Source: Methanomassiliicoccales archaeon
GTDB lineage: Archaea > Thermoplasmatota > Thermoplasmata > Methanomassiliicoccales > UBA472
DNA length: 64,000 nt
Assembly (NCBI GenBank): GCA_026394375.1
Contig: JAPKYJ010000026.1
Coordinates: forward strand, 51,403 to 115,402
Direction: 5' to 3'
The notes beneath the pieces are model-generated. The model had not been told where the DNA came from. It did not search any database and saw only the letters and a list, made by a program, of their open reading frames with translations. Of the stretch, positions 16,174 through 23,404 are shown in pieces (the stretch's first letter is position 1; the number at the start of each line of letters is the position of its first letter). The translations under genes and the position numbers were made by a program.

Positions 16174-16992
16174 CTATATGCCTTTCGCTGGCCTCTGAGC
16201 GTCATCGTTCAGCGTCGACCAGATGCGGCCAAGACAGCAGTGCGTTCGATAGTGCATTCGCGCCGCGCCCTTGATTTGGTGAGCCTCGAAGATCTCGACT
16301 AGGCGATTCATCATCTCCTCGTGCTTCGCCTCACCGGGAGCAGGCAGATAGGAGACCGAGCTGACCAGGTTGCACAGCTCCTCGAGCCCCAGCCCCCTTT
16401 CGAATGAGAAGGTCAAATGCTCGAACGGCAGATCCCCGAACATCCGCTCTGGACGTTTCTTCTTGCTCTCTATATCCCCCCTTCCTTTCTCAAAATCGTC
16501 CACCAGCCGGGCGTACGCCTCGTCGAACGCCTCTTCCTTTCCCATCCGTTCGTTCCACACCAGGATGAGGTATGACCCCGGCCTGGAGATCCTCCGGAAC
16601 TCTCTCATTGCCGGCAAGGGGTCGAACCAATGGAACGCCTGCGCCGCCGTGACCGCATCAACGGTCTCAGGAGGCAGGGGTATCTCCTCGGCCTTCCCCG
16701 CCACGCTGTAGAACCTTGGCTCGTCTCTAAGCTCCTCCTCCGCTATCGACCTCATGTCCCGATTCGGTTCCACGCCGAAGACCCTCATCCCTCTTTCCAG
16801 CAGCTGTCTGGTGAAGATGCCAGTGCCCGATCCGATATCGGCGACGACCGCACCCTCCCATAGCGCCTTCGCCCGGAGCAGATGTTCGAAGAGCTCGCCA
16901 GGGTACTGCGGTCGGCCTTTGGCATAGGAACGCGCTCTGCCACTGAATCGTTCCGTGGTCGATGTTTCCGTCCTCATCCTCACACCCTTCAT
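16174..16992 (-). CDS. SAM-dependent methyltransferase (class I, Methyltransf_11 type)
   Basis: Class I Rossmann methyltransferase of up to 272 residues. Motif I is VADIGSGTGIFTRQLL (about 49-64), the acidic motif II is VFGVEPN, and the post-motif region AAQAFHWFDPLPAMREFRRI is typical of the UbiE/YcgJ group. The N-terminus has the SGRARSYAKGRPQYP segment seen in this group. Start may be GTG/ATG near 16992 or ATG 16977. The substrate cannot be predicted. It stands alone between tRNA-Val and a divergent redox protein. Confidence 0.85.
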   Translation of the reverse strand: MKGVRMRTETSTTERFSGRARSYAKGRPQYPGELFEHLLRAKALWEGAVVADIGSGTGIFTRQLLERGMRVFGVEPNRDMRSIAEEELRDEPRFYSVAGKAEEIPLPPETVDAVTAAQAFHWFDPLPAMREFRRISRPGSYLILVWNERMGKEEAFDEAYARLVDDFEKGRGDIESKKKRPERMFGDLPFEHLTFSFERGLGLEELCNLVSSVSYLPAPGEAKHEEMMNRLVEIFEAHQIKGAARMHYRTHCCLGRIWSTLNDDAQRPAKGI

Positions 16993-17062
16993 TCGCTAAC
17001 CAGGTTTATGTTGTTGCGCAGTCCTTTTATCTCTGAATCGGTTTCGGCAAAGAGGTAATGGG

Positions 17063-17308
17063 ATGCCAGAGATACTACTCTTCACCAAGCCCGGCTGCGA
17101 GAAGTGCGACTACGTGAAGGAACGCCTGCCTCCAGGATTGAAGGTGAACATTTTGGACATGGAATCCGCCGACGGAATGGCCGAGGCCGCCTACTACGAG
17201 TTGCTCAGCAAGTACACCCCCATCCTGGTGGTCGATGACCAGGTCGTCGAGGGCGCCATCAACATATTGCAGAAGCTCAAGTCCGTCGCAGGCTGCGACG
17301 GCATTTAA
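17063..17308 (+). CDS. Glutaredoxin/thioredoxin-like protein with CxxC
   Basis: An 81-residue thioredoxin-fold protein. The active-site pair is Cys12-Glu-Lys-Cys15 in [18 protein letters not shown]. The cis-proline loop is [13 protein letters not shown], and the protein ends [12 protein letters not shown] with a third Cys. It would act as a small dithiol oxidoreductase in the cytoplasm. It ends 26 nt before Kae1; a TATA-like ATTTAATAC covers its stop codon, so Kae1 may have its own promoter. Confidence 0.85.
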   Translation: MPEILLFTKPGCEKCDYVKERLPPGLKVNILDMESADGMAEAAYYELLSKYTPILVVDDQVVEGAINILQKLKSVAGCDGI

Positions 17309-17334
17309 TACTCCTAGCCAATCTCACCAGCAGG

Positions 17335-18318
17335 ATGATCGCGCTAGGCATCGAGGGCACGGCGCACACCGTGGGCGTGGGCATCGTCGACGAGCGAGGC
17401 TGCGTTCTAGCCAACGAGATTAAGATGTATAAGCCGGAGACCGGAGGAATACATCCCCGGGAAGCGGCCAACCATCACGCCGAGCACGTGGTGCCGATGA
17501 TCGCCAAGGCGGTCCAGGCGGCAAACCTTTCGCTGAAGGACATCGAGCTCGTGACCTTCTCTCAAGGCCCGGGCCTGGGGCCATGCTTGCGCACCGTGGC
17601 CACGGCCGCTCGTGCACTGTCCCTCAAGCTCAAGACCCCCATAATGGGCGTGAATCACTGCATCGCCCACCTGGAGATCGGGCGCATCAAGACGCCTGCC
17701 AGGGACCCGGTGCTTCTCTATGCGTCGGGAGGAAACACCCAGGTCATCGCTTTCGCCAACGGCCGCTATCGCATTTTCGGCGAGACCCTGGACATAGGCA
17801 TCGGCAATATGCTGGACAAGCTCGGACGAGAGATCGGGCTGGGATATTACGCCGGTCCGAAGATTGAGAAGGCGGCGAAGGACGGTAAGAAGCTGCTCGA
17901 CATCCCCTACTCCGTCAAAGGCATGGACATGGCCTTCTCTGGCATACTCACCGCCTGCCTCGCGTTCAGAGACAAAGGGGAGAGCATCGAGGACATATGC
18001 TACTCCGTTCAAGAGACCTGTTTCGCCATGCTCGCCGAGGTGACGGAGAGGGCCATGGCGCACGTGGAGAAGAACGAGGTGCTCCTGGGCGGAGGCGTGG
18101 TACAGAACAAGCGCCTGCAGGAGATGGTGGATAGGATGGCCCAGGACCGAGGAGCGAAGATGTTCGTTCCGGACCGCTCGCTGTGCGTGGACAATGGGGC
18201 AATGATAGCTTGGACGGGGCTGGTCATGCATCTCGCTGGGGTAAGGATGAGCATCGATGAGACCGTTGTCAATCAGAGATACCGCACCGATGAAGTGGAT
18301 GTGACCTGGCGGGATTAG
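17335..18318 (+). CDS. kae1: KEOPS subunit Kae1 (tRNA t6A37 threonylcarbamoyltransferase)
   Basis: Catalytic subunit that transfers threonylcarbamoyl to A37 of ANN-decoding tRNAs. This 327-residue ASKHA-fold protein shows the metal-site motif [12 protein letters not shown] (40-51), [31 protein letters not shown], the [19 protein letters not shown] loop and the C-terminal [13 protein letters not shown]. In several euryarchaea Kae1 is fused to the kinase Bud32; here the protein ends after the Kae1 domain and no Bud32 gene lies beside it. It converges on the RecJ-like gene with a 4-nt overlap. Confidence 0.96.
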   Translation: MIALGIEGTAHTVGVGIVDERGCVLANEIKMYKPETGGIHPREAANHHAEHVVPMIAKAVQAANLSLKDIELVTFSQGPGLGPCLRTVATAARALSLKLKTPIMGVNHCIAHLEIGRIKTPARDPVLLYASGGNTQVIAFANGRYRIFGETLDIGIGNMLDKLGREIGLGYYAGPKIEKAAKDGKKLLDIPYSVKGMDMAFSGILTACLAFRDKGESIEDICYSVQETCFAMLAEVTERAMAHVEKNEVLLGGGVVQNKRLQEMVDRMAQDRGAKMFVPDRSLCVDNGAMIAWTGLVMHLAGVRMSIDETVVNQRYRTDEVDVTWRD

Positions 18319-19676
18319 ATTGGCTTGAGGGCCGCTTTCTTGGCCTTCTGATCGCCTACGATGGAATCCAATCTAGTTAGGAATTCCGTCTCCTTTCCCT
18401 TGGGTATGGTGGCTCCGCTTGCCACCGCATGACCGCCGCCGACTCCTCCCACAGACTGAGCCGCTTCCCGCAGGGCCACGGCCAAATCCACGCCCTTCTC
18501 CAGGATGCGGAAGCTGGCCCGGGAGGATACCCGGATCACGTCATGATGGATCGAGAGTGTGATGGTCGGCTTATCGCAGTCCCCCACGAACTGCATCGTC
18601 AGCCCCGCCAGAACGCCGGAGAGCGAAGTATTGGTGCTCTCGAACCACTGGATGTTCTGCATCCGGGTGACGCCCTTCTTGATGATCGCCTTCATGGCAG
18701 AGATGATGGCATCCTTGTACTGCCGCCTCAGCTCTTCCGCCGCCGAAAGGGCCTTGGCGTCCCGGAGGGTCAGAGCCACTCCGATCCCTTCCTTATCCGT
18801 GCGCCCGCAGGCGTTCAGGAGCTGTGCCAAATCTTCCCCGTAGAGATTCCAGGAGGGGAAGAAGTAGCGCTCGGCGATGAGCTCCTCTAGGGCGCTGGTG
18901 GTGCAGCCCTGCTTCAGCAAGTGCAGCGCGACCAACGAGGAGAGCGCTCGCCTCTGATTCTCGTTCAACTGCTCCAACGAGGAATCCTCGGGGATCTTGG
19001 CCTCTCTCAGCAACGCTTTGGCACCTTCCAGGTCACCGCTCACGCCGATCATGTAGGGGTCGTTGCGGTCCGCCAGGGACTCGGCCAACTTGCCCTCGGG
19101 CAGCAGGGAGCCAGATCGTACCTCCACCAAATGCCTTTGGAGGCCGTTCTGGAGCAGGTAGAGGTTGATGCCGCTCAACCCTCTGATATGCTGTCGATCT
19201 CCGATTATTCCAGCGAAAGCGATCGGCAACAGGTCCCAGTTCCTCTCGTCCATGGCTAGGGCGAAGAGCATGCTCACCGCCCCGGCGCAACCGGAGGCCA
19301 TGCCTTCGATGCCGAAGAGGTGGGGGTTGATGTGCAGGACCTTGGTGGAATCGCCCACCGTCTTGTGATGATCGAGCACCACCACCTTGGCGCCAAGCGC
19401 TTCCAGTGCGGGGAGATTGCCGGAACCCATGTCCGCCAAGATGAGGCATTTCGCCCCTTCGCCCACCTCCTTGATGGTGGCATCGTCCAAGCTTTTTACC
19501 AGGGTGAGGTGCAGGCGCTTGTTCGCTCTCAGCAGAGCATTGCAGAGAATGCCGGCAGCGGAGATTCCGTCGGCGTCGTAGTGGGATAGCACCACCACCT
19601 CGCTCTGGCGGGAGACCTCCTGTGCCGCGTTGGATAAAAGGGAAAAGAGGGGTTGAGGGAGCGGCTCTCCGTCCAT
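18315..19676 (-). CDS. DHH-family nuclease, archaeal RecJ / GAN type
   Basis: 453-residue DHH phosphoesterase related to RecJ and eukaryotic Cdc45. Motifs are SHYDADGIS (Asp34, Asp36), LADMGSG, LDHHKTV (102-104), GIIGDRQH, and the DHHA1 ending [10 protein letters not shown] near 414. Archaeal members (GAN) are single-strand exonucleases that associate with GINS at the replication fork or degrade RNA. It follows S15 by 7 nt, the arrangement usual in archaea, so it is probably co-transcribed from the S15 promoter. All catalytic motifs are intact, unlike inactive Cdc45-like copies. Confidence 0.92.
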   Translation of the reverse strand: MDGEPLPQPLFSLLSNAAQEVSRQSEVVVLSHYDADGISAAGILCNALLRANKRLHLTLVKSLDDATIKEVGEGAKCLILADMGSGNLPALEALGAKVVVLDHHKTVGDSTKVLHINPHLFGIEGMASGCAGAVSMLFALAMDERNWDLLPIAFAGIIGDRQHIRGLSGINLYLLQNGLQRHLVEVRSGSLLPEGKLAESLADRNDPYMIGVSGDLEGAKALLREAKIPEDSSLEQLNENQRRALSSLVALHLLKQGCTTSALEELIAERYFFPSWNLYGEDLAQLLNACGRTDKEGIGVALTLRDAKALSAAEELRRQYKDAIISAMKAIIKKGVTRMQNIQWFESTNTSLSGVLAGLTMQFVGDCDKPTITLSIHHDVIRVSSRASFRILEKGVDLAVALREAAQSVGGVGGGHAVASGATIPKGKETEFLTRLDSIVGDQKAKKAALKPI

Positions 19677-19683
19677 TCCGCCC

Positions 19684-20139
19684 TCACTCGATGAGCAGCT
19701 CCGCGTTCTTCAGGGAGTACTGCCAGTCCTGGGGAAGGATCTCGTTGCGCTTGTAGTACTTCACCAAGCGGCGGATCTTCGACTCGATGAGCTGGAGGTT
19801 GCGGTTTGTGGCCATGTCCTTTTTGTTCTCGGCCATGTGGCCGTTGACGTTGATGGCCCGCCTCATGAGCGCCACCAGGTCGTCGGGGAGCGCCGGCCTC
19901 AGGCCGTTCGCTTCCAGAATATCGTACATCGTCTTGCCGGTGGCCAAGCGGACGCTCGGCACGGCGTATTGGTCTCTGAGCACTATGCCGATCTTGGCGG
20001 CGGTCATGCCCTCCTTGGCCAGCTTGACCACCATCTGTTCGATTTCGTCCTTGGGCACCGGGACCCACTCAGGGCTCTCCGTCACCAGAGGCTTGGAGGA
20101 CGCGGACTTGCCCCTCCTTCTCGCATGCATCTTTGCCAT
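19684..20139 (-). CDS. rps15: Small ribosomal subunit protein S15 (uS15)
   Basis: 151-residue archaeal/eukaryotic-type uS15 with the longer N-terminus (MAKMHARRRGKSASSKP) and the conserved 16S-binding core HMAENKKDMATNRNLQLIES and RRLVKYYKRN. It binds the central domain of 16S rRNA early in assembly. A TATA box lies about 75-85 bp upstream. The RecJ/GAN-type nuclease follows directly. Confidence 0.96.
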   Translation of the reverse strand: MAKMHARRRGKSASSKPLVTESPEWVPVPKDEIEQMVVKLAKEGMTAAKIGIVLRDQYAVPSVRLATGKTMYDILEANGLRPALPDDLVALMRRAINVNGHMAENKKDMATNRNLQLIESKIRRLVKYYKRNEILPQDWQYSLKNAELLIE

Positions 20140-20211
20140 GTGATCATCATCCTGGATTCTTGAGCTAAGGCGTTTCAGATATGGCGGCGAAGCAAACTGC
20201 CCATTTCCATT

Positions 20212-20223
20212 CTGGTATATAAG
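20212..20223 (-). promoter_or_regulatory. TATA box for the S15-RecJ operon
   Basis: CCTTATATACCA on the minus strand is a strong archaeal TATA element in the short gap between the Nudix gene and S15. A start near 20192 would leave a leader of about 50 nt. Confidence 0.65.
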
Positions 20224-20238
20224 GTTTGAGCGCTCCGG

Positions 20239-20619
20239 TCAATCCAATTCGCTGCGGAAACGCGTGCGCCCATCTGTCCATTTGTCCCGCTCCGCTCGCG
20301 CCCAGGCCAGCAGCTCCTGGTACTCCTCGTCGGGGAAGGCCAGCTCCTTGGGCAGCTGCGAGAACAGGGCCCAATCCATCTCCGCCTTGCCGATGGGGCA
20401 CTCCAGGTTGCCGACGAAAACGAGACCGTCCCGATGCTTCTTCTGCGCATAGGGCACGAGAACACAGCCGCACTCCTCCCGGACCTCGCGCACGGCTGCC
20501 TTCTCGTCATCCTCCCCATCCTCCACCCGTCCGCCGGGCATCTCCCATCCTCCGCGGGTAGGATTGAAGACCATCACGAAGCGCTCGTCCAGGAAAGCGA
20601 TACTGTAGACCCATTTCAT
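20239..20619 (-). CDS. Nudix hydrolase
   Basis: A 126-residue Nudix-fold pyrophosphohydrolase. The Nudix box is seen as GGRVEDGEDDEKAAVREVREECG, with the metal-binding glutamates in REVREE. It would cleave a nucleoside diphosphate-X compound; the substrate cannot be told. Its ATG overlaps the fibrillarin stop by 4 nt, so the two are translationally coupled, which is unusual for fibrillarin. Confidence 0.87.
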   Translation of the reverse strand: MKWVYSIAFLDERFVMVFNPTRGGWEMPGGRVEDGEDDEKAAVREVREECGCVLVPYAQKKHRDGLVFVGNLECPIGKAEMDWALFSQLPKELAFPDEEYQELLAWARAERDKWTDGRTRFRSELD

Positions 20620-21290
20620 GTCCGTTCCACCACCATCATCGCGTGGTCTTTCTCGAATCTCTCCAACTCTACCACCTCAAGCACCTTGAATCCCCGGCTG
20701 CTCAGCTCGCTCCGCGCCCGCTCGAACACCTTTCTGGGATCGAGGGTCACATCCTCGCTGCGGGCCTTGATCGCCAGCATGCCTGAAGGGGCGGAGAACT
20801 CCTGCATGTTCTTCATCAGGATGGAGGCCTGGTTCTTCTGGGCCACGTCCTGATAGACGATATCCACCCGGTCCACTATGAACTTATACTCGGTGGGCTT
20901 GGTGGCGTCCCCCAGGATGGGCACCATGTTCTTCCTGGTCTCGCACACCGGGACCAGCTCGCGGAAGGAGCGCTGGGAGAACTCCACGCAGTAGACCCTT
21001 CCTTGCGAGCACACGTCGGCCACGTGGCTGGCGGTGGTGCCGCTCGCCGCTCCCAGATAGAGGACGCGCGACCCCTCGTGAAATGGGAAGCGCTTACCTC
21101 CCAATCTCAGGTAGGCGGCCAGCTTGCTTCGGTGCGGCACCCACTCCCTCAGTTCGATGTCATCCCAATTGACCAGTCTTTCACCGTAGACGCGATCTCC
21201 CGGGGCGGAGTTGCGCGTGTACAGCCTCTCGCCGTCGGTGTAGACGCCTCTAACCTCCAGCTCCCGGATGTCCTTTTCCTGCGCTCCCAT
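20616..21290 (-). CDS. flpA: Fibrillarin, rRNA 2'-O-methyltransferase
   Basis: Catalytic subunit of the box C/D sRNP. The 224-residue protein has an N-terminal beta domain, then the SAM site VLYLGAASGTTASHVADV (about 75-92), YCVEFSQRSFRELV, a DATKP loop, and VDIVYQDVAQKNQ with the catalytic Asp. The usual partner Nop5 is encoded 8 kb away rather than adjacent. It starts divergently from a regulator at 21346. Confidence 0.96.
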   Translation of the reverse strand: MGAQEKDIRELEVRGVYTDGERLYTRNSAPGDRVYGERLVNWDDIELREWVPHRSKLAAYLRLGGKRFPFHEGSRVLYLGAASGTTASHVADVCSQGRVYCVEFSQRSFRELVPVCETRKNMVPILGDATKPTEYKFIVDRVDIVYQDVAQKNQASILMKNMQEFSAPSGMLAIKARSEDVTLDPRKVFERARSELSSRGFKVLEVVELERFEKDHAMMVVERT

Positions 21291-21345
21291 GCCATCTCAA
21301 GGATGCACATCAAACTTAAAATCGTATCTAGGACATGCTGAGGAC

Positions 21346-21801
21346 GTGGCGGAGGACGAACAGGCGCAGAAGATCGAGGAGCTGTCGCAAAGGATAGCGC
21401 AGCTCGAGGATTCCCTGCGCCAGGTGGCCAAGCCCTACTCGGAGCTGGTGCAGCAGCTTTCCATGTTCCAGGACACCGTGCAGCGCTACTTCCGCCTCAT
21501 GGACCTGTACCAGAAGTACGGGGTGGTGAGCGTGGAGACCATTCTGCCCCAGGTCAAGAACCCCATCTCCAAGGAGATATTGCGCCTCCTGCTGGACAAG
21601 CCCGGCCTGAACACATCCGAGATCACGGAAGAGCTGCACGCCCGCCGAGGGTCCGCGTCCAGAAGGATAGTGCGTGAGAAGCTCGGCGAGCTGCTGGCGG
21701 AGAAGCTGGTGGTGGAGAAAGCGGATCGCAAGGAGAAGACCTATGAGATCTCCGAGGAGGTGGTGAGGAAGTGGTCACAAGTGCTCGGATTGTCCAAGTA
21801 G
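21346..21801 (+). CDS. Coiled-coil winged-helix DNA-binding protein
   Basis: About 151 residues from GTG 21346. The first 40 residues form a heptad-rich coiled coil (KIEELSQRIAQLEDSLRQV); the C-terminal 80 residues are a MarR/BlaI-like winged helix (KEILRLLLDKPGLNTSEITE, then ASRRIVREKLGELLAEKLVV). A TATA-like ACTTAAAAT at about 21313-21321 suits the GTG start; the longer in-frame extension overlaps fibrillarin's promoter and is unlikely. Two small paralogous proteins follow on the same strand and may be its targets or partners. Confidence 0.68.
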   Translation: MAEDEQAQKIEELSQRIAQLEDSLRQVAKPYSELVQQLSMFQDTVQRYFRLMDLYQKYGVVSVETILPQVKNPISKEILRLLLDKPGLNTSEITEELHARRGSASRRIVREKLGELLAEKLVVEKADRKEKTYEISEEVVRKWSQVLGLSK

Positions 21802-21868
21802 GGTGGTCACTGAGTATAGGGGTCGTGGAGCCGATGGCGGAGAGACCGCCCGGCGGCGAGGTGAATGC

Positions 21869-22207
21869 ATGACGGACGATGAACGTGGCAAAGTGCCAGA
21901 TGCGGAGCAACTGAGGCAGATATTCGAAGTGCTGACGGTGAGCGTGCCGGAGCTGCTGGACAAGATAACCAAGGTTCTCTATGGAGCTCAGGAAGGAGAG
22001 AAGTTCGGCATGTCTGTGGCGGCGTTCTACAAGGCGCTCAAGGACGCGGGCATGACAAGTGACCAGGCCTTCGCATTGACCAAGGAGTACATGAACAACA
22101 TCTCCATCGGCGGGATGCTGAAGAACATCATGGGCGGAGGGAGGGCGGGAGACGAGATCGGCGCGGCCATCCGGAACAAGGTCAGGCGCGAGATGGACGA
22201 CGACTGA
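21869..22207 (+). CDS. Small helical protein, paralogue A of a pair
   Basis: 112 residues from ATG 21869, preceded by GGCGAGGTG. I do not recognise a named family. The core AAFYKALKDAGMTSDQAFAL, continuing into TKEYMNNISIGGMLK, is matched in the next gene by FYLSLVKNGMPKPEARQLADEF then SLSTMMK. Both therefore share a helix-GM-helix-[IL]S-M-[LM]K unit. The C-terminus is charged (RNKVRREMDDD). There is no signal peptide or membrane span. Confidence 0.6.
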   Translation: MTDDERGKVPDAEQLRQIFEVLTVSVPELLDKITKVLYGAQEGEKFGMSVAAFYKALKDAGMTSDQAFALTKEYMNNISIGGMLKNIMGGGRAGDEIGAAIRNKVRREMDDD

Positions 22208-22216
22208 GGCGCGTCC

Positions 22217-22477
22217 ATGGCCAAGGACAAGGCCGCTGGGCAGGTCATGCTGATCGTGGCCACCTCAGTACCCTCGTTGGTGGTCAGGATCAGCTTGTCG
22301 TATTTGCGCATGAAGCGACAGGCCAATCGCTCAGCGCGTCAGTTCTATCTCAGCCTGGTCAAGAACGGCATGCCGAAGCCAGAGGCGAGGCAGCTTGCCG
22401 ATGAGTTCGCATCCGCTTTCAGCCTCTCGACCATGATGAAGCAGGTTCGACCATTCGGCCGAGCTTCCCGGCCGTGA
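22217..22477 (+). CDS. Small helical protein, paralogue B of a pair
   Basis: 86 residues, starting 9 nt after paralogue A and probably in the same operon. It has a more hydrophobic N-terminus (VMLIVATSVPSLVVRISLSY) and then the shared FYxxLxxxGM unit described for its neighbour. No family is recognised. The hydrophobic start could be a membrane anchor or part of a helical bundle; the shared core suggests a duplication followed by divergence. Confidence 0.55.
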   Translation: MAKDKAAGQVMLIVATSVPSLVVRISLSYLRMKRQANRSARQFYLSLVKNGMPKPEARQLADEFASAFSLSTMMKQVRPFGRASRP

Positions 22478-22486
22478 GAAGGCCGT

Positions 22487-23404
22487 TCACCTTCTGCGGT
22501 GGAGGTACTCCACGATGCCGAAGCCGACGTCGTCCCCGTCGGAGACGGTGAAGCGGGAAAGGCATTCGTGCATTCTCGCCACCACTTTTCCATCCTTGCC
22601 TGGGAAAGCCAGCTGCGCGCATCTCTCCACCTTCGCCTTCACGCCCAGCACCTCGCCGTCCTTGTCGTAGACGGCCATGTAGACGTATGCTGGCGAGCCT
22701 CGTTCCGTCTCTTCGATGACCAGGTCCACCCGGACGATGGGCCGGTTCTTGCCTTCTTCGTGGATGAAGCCGGCGTCGATGACCGTCCTCTCGTCCATCC
22801 ACACCTTGGTGATGTTCAGAGCCAAGTCCTCGTCGAACTGCGCGGTCATCCAAAGCCATTTCAGCGCGGCGCCCCACTCGCGTACGCCCCAGGAGTGGTC
22901 CCTCTCGCCCAGAGCGGTCAGGTCATAGAGCTTGTTGCCCAGGGTGATCCTGCCAGAGGCCTTGCCGTACTGCTCCAGGTGCTCCGAGGCCACGGCCTGG
23001 GCCGCCTTCTCCTTCTCCGAACCGACGGACTCGCGATAATCGAATACTGGGTTGAGAGAGGTCCAGTCCAGCTCGAAGTGCACCTTCTCCATCTCTCCCT
23101 CCTTGTGGGCGTCGTGCAGCTCCCCGTCGAAGGAGAGCTTCCAGGCCTTCTCGTCCTCCACCGTGTTGAACTTGAGGCCGAGGGCCTCCAGGTCGTTGTT
23201 CTCCATGGGCGCGTTGCCCATCAGCCCGTAGATGTGGCCAGAGGGCATCATCAGGTAGCAGAAAACATTCTTCTCTTTCTTGTTGGGCTTGAGCCCGATA
23301 CGCATGAAGCCGCAGATATCCTGTCCGCGGTCGTAGAAGTTGAAGTAGAAGCTCTCGTTCCAGTCTTCTTGGCTTCCAAACTCATGAATCACGTCCGTGT
23401 TCAA
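22487..23404 (-). CDS. DUF7064-like lipocalin-fold protein
   Basis: 305-residue protein rich in predicted beta strands. The fingerprint GERDHSWGVREWGAALKWLW is characteristic of a DUF7064/CrtC-like family (hydroxyneurosporene-hydratase-type double lipocalin), whose members often sit next to PEP-utilising phosphotransferases. Here its start overlaps the upstream phosphotransferase stop by 4 nt, so they are co-translated. No catalytic activity can be assigned, but the pairing suggests both act on one small hydrophobic or aromatic substrate. Confidence 0.7.
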   Translation of the reverse strand: MNTDVIHEFGSQEDWNESFYFNFYDRGQDICGFMRIGLKPNKKEKNVFCYLMMPSGHIYGLMGNAPMENNDLEALGLKFNTVEDEKAWKLSFDGELHDAHKEGEMEKVHFELDWTSLNPVFDYRESVGSEKEKAAQAVASEHLEQYGKASGRITLGNKLYDLTALGERDHSWGVREWGAALKWLWMTAQFDEDLALNITKVWMDERTVIDAGFIHEEGKNRPIVRVDLVIEETERGSPAYVYMAVYDKDGEVLGVKAKVERCAQLAFPGKDGKVVARMHECLSRFTVSDGDDVGFGIVEYLHRRR

